The position numbers and the translations under genes were made by a program. From Bacillota bacterium (lineage in GTDB: Bacteria > Bacillota > UBA4882 > UBA8346), in assembly GCA_023429995.1 (NCBI GenBank), contig JAEZCE010000027.1:1-64000 (forward strand): a stretch of 64,000 nucleotides of DNA, given 5' to 3'. The notes below the pieces were generated by a model. That model did not search any database. It was given only the letters and a program-made list of their open reading frames with translations, and was not told the DNA's origin. This document shows positions 17,312-26,045 of the stretch, piece after piece; positions within the stretch are counted from its first letter, which is position 1, and each line of letters opens with the position of its first letter.

Positions 17312-18397
17312 ATGGCTCGGGTCATTATGGCTATGAGCGGCGGCGTTGATAGTTCTGTAGCGGCTGCTCTTTTGCTTGAACAGGGGTATGAAGTCATAGG
17401 TATCACCATGCAAATATGGCCCAGTGATTTACCGTATGGTACTGAGGTGGAGGGAGGTTGCTGCTCTTTAGGAGCAGTGGAGGATGCCAGAGCCGTTGCC
17501 GGTAAGCTGGGTATTCCCTATTATGTACTGAATTTTCAAGCGCCCTTTCGGGAAAAAGTCATCGATTATTTTGTTAATGAGTATCTACAGGGCAGGACTC
17601 CCAACCCTTGTATTGTCTGTAACCATAGTCTTAAATTTGATAACCTTCTCGAAAAAAGCCTATCCTTGGGTGGAGATTACATAGCAACCGGTCATTATGT
17701 GCAAAAAGATCAGGATCCGTTGACCGGCCGTTGGCTGTTACGGAAAGGGTTCGACAGCACGAAAGACCAGAGTTATGTTTTATACGGCCTTAATCAGGAG
17801 CAATTGTCCCGTAGTTTATTCCCGCTCGGGAGTTTCGAAAAAACCGTGATCCGCCAAAAGGCGGCCATGTTGGGTTTGAGGGTAGCCGATAAGCCCGACA
17901 GCCAGGAAATTTGTTTTGTACCGGATCAAGATTATAGCCGTTTTATTGACGAATATTCACCGGGTCATGCTAAACCGGGGACGATTGTTGATTCCAAAGG
18001 ACAGATTCTTGGCCATCACCAAGGAATTTTTAATTTTACGATTGGCCAGCGAAAAGGATTAGGGATTGCAAAGGGTACCCCTCTTTTTGTGACTAAAATC
18101 GATCCCGAAACCAACGAAGTTGTTGTCGGCCCCCAAGAAGAGGTGTACAGCAAAGGCTTGATTGCCTCCAAAATGAATTGGATTGCTTTTCAGGATTTGG
18201 ATTCTCCACAGGAAGTTGAAGTAAAAATCCGCTATAGCGCCAAACCGGTTTCCTGCATCATCCGCCCGATGGATGGAAATCAGGTGAATGTGGAGTTTAA
18301 AACCTCTCAACGAGCGGTCACTCCCGGACAAGCCGTGGTTTTTTACCGAGATGACTTAATGTTGGGCGGCGGGACCATCGAAAGGGCAATTCCATAA
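17312..18397 (+). CDS. mnmA: tRNA-specific 2-thiouridylase MnmA
   Basis: 361 aa. It makes 2-thiouridine at the wobble base U34 of Lys, Glu and Gln tRNAs using ATP and persulfide sulfur. The PP-loop SGGVDSS is at residues 9-15. The first catalytic Cys is in NPCIVCNHSLKF and the second, forming the disulfide/persulfide pair, in SQEICFVPDQDY. The C-terminal beta domain has the GQRKGLGIAKG and SAKPVSC blocks. A strong AAGGAGGAAAT site precedes ATG 17312. It follows iscS by 84 bp, which fits transfer of sulfur from that desulfurase. Confidence 0.95.
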   Translation: MARVIMAMSGGVDSSVAAALLLEQGYEVIGITMQIWPSDLPYGTEVEGGCCSLGAVEDARAVAGKLGIPYYVLNFQAPFREKVIDYFVNEYLQGRTPNPCIVCNHSLKFDNLLEKSLSLGGDYIATGHYVQKDQDPLTGRWLLRKGFDSTKDQSYVLYGLNQEQLSRSLFPLGSFEKTVIRQKAAMLGLRVADKPDSQEICFVPDQDYSRFIDEYSPGHAKPGTIVDSKGQILGHHQGIFNFTIGQRKGLGIAKGTPLFVTKIDPETNEVVVGPQEEVYSKGLIASKMNWIAFQDLDSPQEVEVKIRYSAKPVSCIIRPMDGNQVNVEFKTSQRAVTPGQAVVFYRDDLMLGGGTIERAIP

Positions 18398-18471
18398 AAT
18401 TATGATTAGCCCCTCTTGGAATGGGAGATAATATCCATAAATCGTCCTATTGGAAAGAGGTGAAGCATTAA

Positions 18472-18711
18472 ATGAATAAGCTTGTCAGGGGGATTATAAC
18501 CGGAAGCGTCATTGGGGCAACAGTTGGAATCGTTATGTTGATGCGCAAAAAAACCGGCGGGATGAAAAATATGAATGCGCAGGTGGACCAATTAAGTGGC
18601 CGGACCCGTGAAACTGCCAAAATGATGCAGGATAATGCCAGAAGATGGACTTCTGCTGTAAAGAATGGAACTCAAGCATTTTCACGAAAACTGGCACACC
18701 GGACTTCATAA
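18472..18711 (+). CDS. YtxH-like small membrane-anchored protein
   Basis: 79 aa. The N-terminal glycine-rich helix (GIITGSVIGATVGIVML) is followed by basic residues RKKTGG, the pattern of YtxH/gas-vesicle-like small proteins, and a C-terminal amphipathic helix (TRETAKMMQDNARRWTSAVKNG). Proteins of this class are membrane-attached and often stress-related; no molecular role is established. GAAAGAGGTG stands upstream of ATG 18472. It sits between mnmA and the AI-2E family gene. Confidence 0.65.
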   Translation: MNKLVRGIITGSVIGATVGIVMLMRKKTGGMKNMNAQVDQLSGRTRETAKMMQDNARRWTSAVKNGTQAFSRKLAHRTS

Positions 18712-18843
18712 TGAGTCAATAGGCTGTCTCCTGGTCTTGATATACGGTATTATGCAATATTAGCGCCGATGCTGTTCTTAATATTGGATGATTCTGTAGA
18801 AGAACCAGCGGACAGTCCTTTTTCATATTGCCCCTTGCGTAGA

Positions 18844-19950
18844 ATGCCAAAGAACATGGAGACCCGATTGACCTTAAAAAAAATACTTTTTTTAATTGTA
18901 ATCATTTCTTTTATTCTGATAGTCATTTACCTATCACGGGCTATCTTGTTGCCGTTTATTTTGGCTTTTTTTCTGGCATACGCTTTGAATCCGATGGTTG
19001 AGTTTTTACAAAAAAGGGGAGCCCGCCGTGACTTGGCGATTATTACAATTTATGGAGCCCTTTTGGTGATGGGCGTATTAGTTTTAGAAACATTGATTCC
19101 ACGCCTTATCCGGGATTTGACGACATTAATTCAAAAATTGCCCCAAGTATTGATGGATCTACAAGATACTCAAAATAAATTAAGTGGAATGATAAAACAA
19201 TGGCAGCTTCCTTTTAATCCGCAGATAATGACTGGCGACTTAACCCAAAGAATAACCACCGCGCTTAGAGATTTTTTTATTCAATTGGGAAGAACCGTAA
19301 TCCAGGCTTTCTCGCAATCCCTTCTTTATTTATTGATACCCCTAATCGCCTATTATTTCAGCAGAGATTATCCGCGAATTAAAAATAATATTTTGCAATG
19401 GATTCAAAAATATATGGGTAGTCATTGGGCCCACACATTTTTGAAGATTGATGCGGTTTTTAAATATTATATCCGCAGCCAATTGCTGGATATATTGATC
19501 ATCGGAGCATTATTTGCGATTGGATTGAGCCTTTTAGGATTTGAATCCGCCATTCTTCTGGGCTTTATTGTTGGTATTTTTAATGTTATACCTTATTTCG
19601 GGCCGATTATCGGCGCAATTCCCTTAATTGTTTTTGCCTTGCTCAAATCCCCCTGGCTTGTATTGTATGTGATCATTCTATTTCTGGTCATTAATCAAAT
19701 TGAAGCCCTTTTTTTAGCTCCCCGGATTATTAGTTGTAATCTACGAATAAACCCGGCCACTGTCATTTTTTTGATTATGTTTGGAGGAGCGGTTTTTGGG
19801 CTGATCGGGATGATTTTTGCAGTGCCTTTGGGAGCCATTGTAGGGATTATCCTGAGGAGTTTTTATGAAATTTGTTTTCATGATCAAAATTCAGTTGCCG
19901 GGGAACCGATTTCTGAAAAACTTGATTTGAAGTTTTCAGACCCTGATTGA
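18844..19950 (+). CDS. AI-2E family transporter / YtvI-PerM-like permease
   Basis: About 368 aa with the PF01594 layout: two N-terminal membrane helices (LFLIVIISFILIVIYL and LLPFILAFFLAYALNP), a soluble stretch with helices (residues about 75-160), then five to six helices including GFIVGIFNVIPYFGPIIGAIP, the family hallmark. Members export small molecules or act in sodium/proton exchange; the Bacillus YtvI paralogue is sporulation-linked. The start is uncertain. The frame is open from GTG 18769; ATG 18844, ATG 18856 and TTG 18868 (GGAG 6 nt upstream) are all candidates, and the upstream 25 residues look non-membrane and unlike the family. The substrate is unknown. Confidence 0.82.
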   Translation: MPKNMETRLTLKKILFLIVIISFILIVIYLSRAILLPFILAFFLAYALNPMVEFLQKRGARRDLAIITIYGALLVMGVLVLETLIPRLIRDLTTLIQKLPQVLMDLQDTQNKLSGMIKQWQLPFNPQIMTGDLTQRITTALRDFFIQLGRTVIQAFSQSLLYLLIPLIAYYFSRDYPRIKNNILQWIQKYMGSHWAHTFLKIDAVFKYYIRSQLLDILIIGALFAIGLSLLGFESAILLGFIVGIFNVIPYFGPIIGAIPLIVFALLKSPWLVLYVIILFLVINQIEALFLAPRIISCNLRINPATVIFLIMFGGAVFGLIGMIFAVPLGAIVGIILRSFYEICFHDQNSVAGEPISEKLDLKFSDPD

Positions 19951-20044
19951 CAATTAGGGGAGGATTGGGTATTATGAGATAAAGCGGAACTTATCCGTTT
20001 TTTTTTTGACATCAAACGATTTAAAAAGTGGAGGGGCTTTAATC

Positions 20045-22270
20045 TTGGACAAGGGGTGGCTAAACGTGTTGCGCCGGATATTTGTGTTTTTTTTGCTTTC
20101 GGTGATATTCTTTACCATAAACAAGCCTGCATTATGCGCAGCCAATTCCAAGGAAGTGTTGATTTTAGATATCCCTCGTTTAACTTTTGAGGATATTACG
20201 CCCCAATATCCCAACCTTTACCGTTTGGTAAGAAATGGTTCTACGGCGATTATGACGACTCCGCTTTCGGAACCGGTAAGTTTGGATCAAATTTATTTTA
20301 CTTTTAACAGCGGCGCCCAAGTAAAGACTGCTGAAGAAAATTACTTGTTGTTTGGGGTTTCTGAAAAATTCAGGCAGATACCTGCGGGAGATTTATATCA
20401 ATCCCTTATGGGGTATAAGGCGCCTTCGTCGGGTATCGTCCATATAGGATTGGCTAAATTGATTCAACTCAATAGCAAGGATATTACTCCCAATATTGGG
20501 TTATTTGGAGAGTTACTGCATCGGAGTCTATTTAAAACGGCAGCCATTGGAAATGCCGATGCCGATTTGATTAGTCGTAGCAGCGCGCTTTTATTAATGG
20601 ATCAAAAAGGACAGATCGATTTGGGAAATATCGGGGAAAACTCCATCCAGGAGGATGCTTCTTTCCCATTCGGTCATCGTACTGATAATGAGCAGGTTTT
20701 TAATACTTGGCATGAATTTCGTAAGCAAGCGAATGTAATAGCCGTGACACTCGGTGACTTAGAAAGGTTGGAACGTTTTAGTCTTTATCTGACTGAGTCT
20801 CAATGGGGAAAGTATCGAAGAGAGATACTACACCGTTACGATTCTTTAGTGGGACGATTTTTTGAGGAAATTGACCATCGCCAAACTTTGACATTGCTTT
20901 TTACAGCACAGGCGCCGTTACGGAATGCCGGAGCTGGACAACGACTAAGCCCGGTAGTTATTTTAGGACCGGGTTTTGAAAGTGGGCTTCTTTATTCTCC
21001 CAGCACTCGAAAAACAGGAATTATTACCTGTTATGATCTACCCATTACCATCCTCCACTATTTGAATATTCCAAAGTCGCGTTATTTTAGCGGGCATATA
21101 TTGCAACGGGTGTCGGGCAATTGGCAGACAGTCCGGGACGAACAACAACAATTAATTCAAAATTATAATGTGCGATGGCCTCTCTTAACAACTTACGCCT
21201 ATATATTGATTGGATTAATCCTTGGCGGAGTCGTGGGCGCATTTTTTTGGTCCAGGCACCATGGTTTATTTAATTATATAGCAAATGCTTACTTATATTT
21301 AATCACGATCCCGGTTGTTTTTTTGATAGAAGCCGCCCTCAATCCTCTTAATTGGTTTGCCATCTTGGGATGGACATTGGGATTGGCCCTGTTGATTTTG
21401 TTTATTGTTCGCTATGGGTCCAAAGGTAAACCCTTGTTAACCCTATCCGGTATTGCTTTATTAACGATTGTAGTAATCCTCTTGGAAGGTTTTTTTAATG
21501 GTTTTTTGGAATTACGTTCGTTTTTTGGCTATTCAGCCGTTGCAGGCGCCCGTTTTTATGGAGTCGGCAATGAATATATGGGTTTTTTATTAGGCGCCAT
21601 AATTGTAACGGTATCAACACAGTTAAAGAAGATTACCGTTTGGCGGAAACAAATATTATGGACGATTACTTGCTTTATAGCTATATTTCTTGCCCATCCC
21701 AATCTTGGCTCAAGCGTCGGGGGAGGCGCCACCGCCCTTATTGGTTTAGGGATTACCACATACCTTTGGTTGGGTAGGCCGATTCATTGGAAAGACATTG
21801 TCGGCTTGATCGCCGCTGCCATTTCTCTATTGGTACTGGCAGGATTGTGGGATTATTATCTCAATAATATCAATATGACTCATTTTGGACAATTTTTAGA
21901 TGTTGTCCGGAGTCAAGGCTTTAACACCATTGCCGATATGGTTAAGCGAAAATTAGATTTAAATTTTCGTTTAATCGCCTATACGTTTTGGACTAAAGTT
22001 TTACTTTTGATTTTACTGGCAATCCCCATTTTATATAAAAAACCACCTTTCATCGTATCCCGTTTCCTTCAAAAATATCCGGATGAAACCAGAGGTTTGT
22101 TTGGATTAACGCTTACTGCGATCGTGGCATTATTAATTAATGATTCCGGAATCGTCACGGTTACTACCATGTATATGTTCGGACTCCCCATGCTTTTGCT
22201 GTTGGTTTTGGAAGATTGGAATGCGCCAGTCCGCGTAAATAAAGGAGATGATTCAAATGGGGATTCATAA
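20045..22270 (+). CDS. Alkaline-phosphatase-like ectodomain fused to polytopic membrane domain
   Basis: 741 aa. A signal-anchor (RIFVFFLLSVIFFTINKPALCA) is followed by an extracytoplasmic domain of about 340 residues. That domain resembles the alkaline phosphatase/phosphoglyceromutase fold: an opening strand VLILDIPRLTFEDI, then YPNLYRLVRNG, and near its end ITCYDLPITILHYLNIP, the usual YDIAPTIL-type block. About ten membrane helices then run from residue 385 to 725, with conserved-looking GVGNEYMGFLLG and HPNLGSSVGGGATALIG loops. The metal ligands are not all recognisable, so catalysis is uncertain. TTG 20045 is selected because GGAGGGG lies about 8 nt upstream. It overlaps the next gene by 14 bp, implying coupled translation and a shared envelope function. 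The substrate is unknown. Confidence 0.7.
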   Translation: MDKGWLNVLRRIFVFFLLSVIFFTINKPALCAANSKEVLILDIPRLTFEDITPQYPNLYRLVRNGSTAIMTTPLSEPVSLDQIYFTFNSGAQVKTAEENYLLFGVSEKFRQIPAGDLYQSLMGYKAPSSGIVHIGLAKLIQLNSKDITPNIGLFGELLHRSLFKTAAIGNADADLISRSSALLLMDQKGQIDLGNIGENSIQEDASFPFGHRTDNEQVFNTWHEFRKQANVIAVTLGDLERLERFSLYLTESQWGKYRREILHRYDSLVGRFFEEIDHRQTLTLLFTAQAPLRNAGAGQRLSPVVILGPGFESGLLYSPSTRKTGIITCYDLPITILHYLNIPKSRYFSGHILQRVSGNWQTVRDEQQQLIQNYNVRWPLLTTYAYILIGLILGGVVGAFFWSRHHGLFNYIANAYLYLITIPVVFLIEAALNPLNWFAILGWTLGLALLILFIVRYGSKGKPLLTLSGIALLTIVVILLEGFFNGFLELRSFFGYSAVAGARFYGVGNEYMGFLLGAIIVTVSTQLKKITVWRKQILWTITCFIAIFLAHPNLGSSVGGGATALIGLGITTYLWLGRPIHWKDIVGLIAAAISLLVLAGLWDYYLNNINMTHFGQFLDVVRSQGFNTIADMVKRKLDLNFRLIAYTFWTKVLLLILLAIPILYKKPPFIVSRFLQKYPDETRGLFGLTLTAIVALLINDSGIVTVTTMYMFGLPMLLLLVLEDWNAPVRVNKGDDSNGDS

Positions 22271-23783
22271 AACCATTCAATTGAATCCCGATTATAAAAT
22301 TGAGCAACTGGCAAGGGAAATTATTAACAGTTCCGAACCGGAAATAATGATTGAAGTGCCAGAGAATTGTTCCTTGTTGACCAATGAAATCAACCTGCGG
22401 TTACTAAAATTTTACGCCGAGGAAGAGGAAAAAGAAATCATTATCAACGGGGTTGAACCAACGTTAATTTCATTAGCGCAACGTTTGGGAATTTCAACAG
22501 TTTGGAGCCGGGATAACCCAATGAGCGACGTTCCTTCACCCTATGAAGCAGATTCCGGGGAGGAAGTTAAAAGCGCCACTAAGTCCGTCTCTCCAAACGG
22601 AAAGCCTTTATCGTTTAAAACTTCTCAATATAGTCGGATGATACCTGCAATGGTCCTGTTGCTATTTACTTTAGTCATGGCCATATGGTGGTTTTTACAA
22701 CCCAAGGCGGTCGTCACCGTATACCCTAAAATTAAAACATTGACTTTTAAATCAGCGGTTCAAATAGGAAGCGCCTTCACGGATGCCGATATTGTTCATG
22801 GGAATATTCCGGCAGAAGAGTTGATACAGAATTTTACGGTTGCCACGCAAACTGTGACCACCGGACGAAAGTTTGTCGGTGTTACGGCAGCTGTCGGTAA
22901 AGTAATGATTATTAATGGTTCGAATCAACCGGTTTTGCTTCCTAAAGGAAGTATCCTCTACGGGAAAAACGGAATCCGTTTTCGTACCGATAGCGAGGTA
23001 TTAATCCCTAAAAAAGTCACCAAAAAAGAACTGGGAATTGTAATTGGAGAAAATTATGGAAAAGCGGAAGTTGCTATAACCGCCGACCAAAGAGGCACAG
23101 CCGGTAATCAGCCGGCTAAATCAATTATCAGTATCGAAGGAAGATATAACAGTCTATTGAAAATAACCAACCCGCTCCCCACCCGGAATGGCATGGATAA
23201 ACAAGTGGCGATTGTAGATTTGAATGACGTAAAAAAAGGCGAAGATGAGGCCGGTAAACAAATGCAGCTTTCATTCGCCGATCAAGCGCGGAGTATGGTT
23301 AATAAAGACTATGTTTATATACAAGATCTTATAAAAACCGAAATCATTCATATAACGAGTAAACCGGATATTGGCGCCGAAAGCGATTCTGTAGAAACCG
23401 TTATTGAGTACCAAGTGAAGGTCTTGGCGCCTACTGCAGTGGGAATACATAAATTTTTAAGCGGGAAGTTTAAAAAGGAAATTCCGGTTCGTTTTGAGGC
23501 CCAAGATCATAAAGCGACTTTGGTATCGATGAAACTTACCCAATATGATGATCAAAATGCAAAGCTAGAATTGGAAGGGCAGGGGCAAATCAGAGGTCTG
23601 CTGAATCCAGGGGCAATTAGAAATTTAATTAAGGGAAAACTTGTCATGGAGGCTCAGGATATTCTGGCCCGCCAAAATGAGATTGCGGATACTAAATTTA
23701 AGATTGAAGGCTCACGGACTACCTTGCCGAATTTTGGCTTTCAAATTCGGATTTTACTTCCGGCGGGTCCAAAAATAAATTAA
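22257..23783 (+). CDS. Membrane-anchored baseplate-J/gp47-like protein
   Basis: 508 aa. A cytoplasmic N-terminal domain (residues 1-90; acidic, with EEEEKEIIINGVEPTLISLAQRLGI, like a small ligand- or signal-binding fold), a linker, one membrane helix (129-148), and an extracytoplasmic C-terminal region of about 350 residues. That region contains TAAVGKVMIINGSNQPVLLPKG...GIRFRTDSEVLIP, the beta-rich repeat that gives proteins of this type the baseplate J/gp47 label. No phage genes are nearby, so the label reflects shared beta folds, not a phage tail. ATG 22257 is used because AAAGGAG then has good spacing. It overlaps the upstream phosphatase-like gene and precedes ruvX by 78 bp. The function is unknown. 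Confidence 0.7.
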   Translation: MGIHKTIQLNPDYKIEQLAREIINSSEPEIMIEVPENCSLLTNEINLRLLKFYAEEEEKEIIINGVEPTLISLAQRLGISTVWSRDNPMSDVPSPYEADSGEEVKSATKSVSPNGKPLSFKTSQYSRMIPAMVLLLFTLVMAIWWFLQPKAVVTVYPKIKTLTFKSAVQIGSAFTDADIVHGNIPAEELIQNFTVATQTVTTGRKFVGVTAAVGKVMIINGSNQPVLLPKGSILYGKNGIRFRTDSEVLIPKKVTKKELGIVIGENYGKAEVAITADQRGTAGNQPAKSIISIEGRYNSLLKITNPLPTRNGMDKQVAIVDLNDVKKGEDEAGKQMQLSFADQARSMVNKDYVYIQDLIKTEIIHITSKPDIGAESDSVETVIEYQVKVLAPTAVGIHKFLSGKFKKEIPVRFEAQDHKATLVSMKLTQYDDQNAKLELEGQGQIRGLLNPGAIRNLIKGKLVMEAQDILARQNEIADTKFKIEGSRTTLPNFGFQIRILLPAGPKIN

Positions 23784-23861
23784 GGACCGTCGGGTATTCT
23801 TTCTTTATTTCGTTCGGGATAGCCAAGAATAATCGAAAAATAAGTAAATTGGAGAGCAAAT

Positions 23862-24290
23862 ATGCGTTGGTTGGGACTGGACTTAGGAGAACGGCGAATT
23901 GGACTTGCAATCAGCGACCCGCTGGAATTAACGGCGCAACCTTTCAATGTTTGGCACCGCAAGGGTTCTTTAAAGCAAGACTTAAACTATCTTCAACAGG
24001 TGATTCAAGACTACGAGGTTGACAGTGTGGTTTTAGGTTTACCCAAACATATGAATGGCACCGAAGGAATTATGGCCGATAAAGCACGGAATTTTGGTAT
24101 GGCCTTAAATAAGTTATCGGGTATTCCCATCGAATACTGGGATGAGCGATTATCGACAGCTTCGGCGGAACGTGTATTAATTGAGGCTGATTTGTCTCGG
24201 AAACAACGGAAAGGGAAAGTCGATCAAGTCGCAGCCACCATTATTCTACAAAACTTTTTGGATTTTAAAAAAGGTATTAAGATGACTTGA
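23862..24290 (+). CDS. ruvX: RuvX/YqgF RNase H-like nuclease
   Basis: 142 aa, the usual YqgF length. Family members are RNase H-fold nucleases implicated in pre-16S rRNA 5' processing and earlier proposed as Holliday junction resolvases. The catalytic Asp is in GLDLGERRIGLAISD, the second acidic residue in WDERLSTASAE, and the C-terminal Asp in KVDQVAATIILQNFL. GLPKHMNGTEG is the conserved loop. A TTGGAGAGCAAAT site precedes the ATG. It is followed by a DUF1292 gene, the same ruvX-yrzB order as in Bacillus, although alaS and the yrzL/IreB gene are not present here. Confidence 0.95.
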   Translation: MRWLGLDLGERRIGLAISDPLELTAQPFNVWHRKGSLKQDLNYLQQVIQDYEVDSVVLGLPKHMNGTEGIMADKARNFGMALNKLSGIPIEYWDERLSTASAERVLIEADLSRKQRKGKVDQVAATIILQNFLDFKKGIKMT

Positions 24291-24452
24291 GAGGGCAAAA
24301 TAGCAAAGCGATCCCAAAATAGATATTTTTGAGAACCAATTCAGTGCTTCAAAATGATATAATCCAAATTAGACCGGCATAAACTGTAAAGTTTGGTAGA
24401 GAATTTGCCGTAAAAAAAATTGGCGAATGAATATAAATAGGAGGAAATAAAA

Positions 24453-24764
24453 ATGGCTGAACAAGAAACAAACTGGATAACTTTGGTTGATGAGGAAGGG
24501 CATGAACATCGCTTTAATCTATTAAATATCGTGGAAGTCGACGAGGCCAAATATGCCGTAATGGTGCCTGAGGAGCAAGAAAGTGAGGAAGAACAGGAAG
24601 AGGCGGTGATTTTCCGTATTGAAGCCGATGAAGAAGGGGAAGAAGTTCTAGTCGACATCGAAGATGACGATGAGTTTGCCAAGGTCTGTGAAGCCCTTGA
24701 TGAATTGGAAGAGTCCGACGAAGAAGAGGATAGTCCTTCCGTAACCAAACAGGAAAATCAATAA
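24453..24764 (+). CDS. DUF1292 acidic protein (YrzB-like)
   Basis: 103 aa, extremely acidic. The N-terminal half NWITLVDEEGHEHRFNLLNIVEVDEAKYAVMVP and VIFRIEADEEGEEVLVDIEDDDEF is the DUF1292 core. The tail is mainly Glu/Asp/Ser. The function is unknown; in Firmicutes the gene sits next to ruvX, as here. An AGGAGGAAATAAAA site precedes ATG 24453, and a terminator follows at 24846. Confidence 0.88.
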   Translation: MAEQETNWITLVDEEGHEHRFNLLNIVEVDEAKYAVMVPEEQESEEEQEEAVIFRIEADEEGEEVLVDIEDDDEFAKVCEALDELEESDEEEDSPSVTKQENQ

Positions 24765-24845
24765 AAAGATGATTCCGTTTTGAGGAAGCTTACAACCCAT
24801 TCACAAATCCAGTGACTAAGATATTTTGAGGGAGTTAACTCTTTG

Positions 24846-24882
24846 ACTACAGGAGGCGAATCTTGCCACCTGTAGTTTTTTT
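24846..24882 (+). terminator. Intrinsic terminator after DUF1292 gene
   Basis: ACTACAGG (24846-24853) pairs with CCTGTAGT (24869-24876), with a nested GGC/GCC helix and a T-run. The rest of the gap to HU (24883-25058) is AT-rich with a loose inverted pair CCGCTA/TAGCGG at 24934 and 24983; nothing else is recognised. Confidence 0.88.
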
Positions 24883-25058
24883 AATCAGAAACCGGTATGA
24901 ATGTTGTCTTTCAAGAATTATAAAATTGCAAAACCGCTAAAATTAACTATAAAGTTTATATAATTATTACCGAATATTAATCTAGCGGGGGTCAGAAAAA
25001 CGGTTGCAGCCAGTGCAGGTGTTACCCCAAGTGTTCATAAATTTAGGAGGCGATTTGT

Positions 25059-25337
25059 TTGACGAAGACAGAACTTATTGACAAAGTGGCATCTAAAACA
25101 AAATTAACTAAAAAAGCTTCGGGTCAAGCCATTGATGCAATGGTAGAAGCGATTAAAGGCTCTCTTACCAAAGGGAACAAAGTCCAATTAATTGGCTTTG
25201 GAAGCTTTGATGTTAAAAAAAGAGAAGCTCGGAATGGCCGCAATCCGCAAACCGGTAAGGTAATTAAAATTGCAGCCCGTAAAGTGCCGGTATTTAAAGC
25301 CGGTAAAGCTTTAAAAGATTCAGTGGCCAAGAAATAA
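25059..25337 (+). CDS. hup: DNA-binding protein HU
   Basis: 92 aa, the standard HU length, a dimeric histone-like protein that bends and compacts DNA. TKTELIDKVASKTKLTKKASGQAIDAMVEAI is the dimerisation helix pair, GFGSFDVKKREARNGRNPQTGKVIKI the DNA-binding beta arm with the intercalating Pro, and VPVFKAGKALKDSV the end. It starts at TTG 25059 with TAGGAGG upstream. It is monocistronic with a strong terminator. Confidence 0.95.
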   Translation: MTKTELIDKVASKTKLTKKASGQAIDAMVEAIKGSLTKGNKVQLIGFGSFDVKKREARNGRNPQTGKVIKIAARKVPVFKAGKALKDSVAKK

Positions 25338-25360
25338 TTAAGCAAACTTGATTTACCCTG

Positions 25361-25397
25361 AACCCGTCTAAGACGACTTAGACGGGTTGTTTTTTTT
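25361..25397 (+). terminator. Strong intrinsic terminator after hup
   Basis: A perfect 12-bp stem (25361-25372 with 25377-25388), ACGA loop, then G and nine T with no gap. Confidence 0.95.
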
Positions 25398-25432
25398 GGC
25401 TAAAAAATATTTGTTAATTTAAAAATGGTCTA

Positions 25433-25485
25433 TTGTTTATCCTATTAAAGGGTGATAATATAAGAATGACCCCTCCCGGGGAGGG
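25433..25485 (+). promoter_or_regulatory. csoR-copZ promoter with candidate CsoR operator
   Basis: TTGTTT (25433-25438), a 17-nt spacer and TAATAT (25456-25461) form a sigma-A promoter. Immediately downstream, over the expected start point, ACCCCTCCCGGGGAGGG (25469-25485) is a GC-rich near-palindrome in an AT-rich leader, similar in character to the C4/G4 operators bound by CsoR repressors. This fits autoregulation by copper. Confidence 0.6.
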
Positions 25486-25521
25486 AGATGGGTAAAGCGA
25501 TATCAGAAAGGAAAACTGGGA

Positions 25522-25794
25522 ATGCAGCATAAAGATGATGCTGAAGTCGTCAACCGTCTGAAAACCGCCAGGGGGCAAATTGACGGTATCTTAAAGATGA
25601 TCGATGAAGAAAGATACTGCATCGACATTGCCAAACAGATCATTTCGGTACAGTCCCTTTTGAAGAAGGCGAATATGAATATATTAAAAAATCATATGCG
25701 CCATTGTGTGGTCAGTGGAATCATGGAAGGAAAAGGCGATGAAAAAATCGATGAGGTACTTTATATCATAGATAAGTATCTGGACAGGACCTGA
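25522..25794 (+). CDS. csoR: CsoR-family copper-sensing repressor
   Basis: 90 aa, all-helical DUF156 metal-sensing repressor. The Cu(I) ligand set of CsoR is complete: C33 (RYCIDIAKQI), H58 and C62 (HMRHC, H-x3-C). This argues for Cu(I) rather than nickel/cobalt (RcnR) or formaldehyde (FrmR). Apo-CsoR binds its operator; Cu(I) releases it. It is followed by the copper chaperone gene after 30 bp. No copper-exporting ATPase gene is within the window; the P-ATPase at 34.8 kb is of the calcium type. Confidence 0.92.
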   Translation: MQHKDDAEVVNRLKTARGQIDGILKMIDEERYCIDIAKQIISVQSLLKKANMNILKNHMRHCVVSGIMEGKGDEKIDEVLYIIDKYLDRT

Positions 25795-25824
25795 AAAAGA
25801 TTAAATAATAAGGAGATTTCAATC

Positions 25825-26040
25825 ATGAAAAAACAGATTATTATCGAAGGAATGAGTTGCGGTCATTGCGTAAAACATGTTGAAGAAGCATTGAAAGGGG
25901 TGCCCGGAGTTAGCGGCGTGGAAGTCAATCTGGCCGGTAAAAATGCGACGGTTGAAGGAAGCGACAGTGTAACGGATTTAAGTTTAAAAGCGGCCATTGA
26001 GGAAGCGGGATATGAGGCAACTGCAATTCATCCGCTATAA
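25825..26040 (+). CDS. copZ: CopZ-like copper chaperone
   Basis: 71 aa heavy-metal-associated (HMA) domain with the Cu(I) motif GMSCGHC (C12, C15) and a ferredoxin-like beta-alpha-beta-beta-alpha-beta pattern. It shuttles Cu(I) to an exporter and to CsoR. An AAGGAGATTTC site precedes ATG 25825. It is the second gene of the csoR operon. Confidence 0.93.
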   Translation: MKKQIIIEGMSCGHCVKHVEEALKGVPGVSGVEVNLAGKNATVEGSDSVTDLSLKAAIEEAGYEATAIHPL

Positions 26041-26045
26041 CGGAT

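Noticed and set aside
22257..23783. Prophage tail gene (baseplate J)
   Set aside because: No other phage genes are near, the protein has a central membrane helix, and it is embedded among housekeeping genes.
24341..24748. Minus-strand serine-rich open frame of 135 codons
   Set aside because: It is the antisense of the Glu/Asp-rich DUF1292 gene; the poly-Ser is produced by GAA/GAG codons read backwards.
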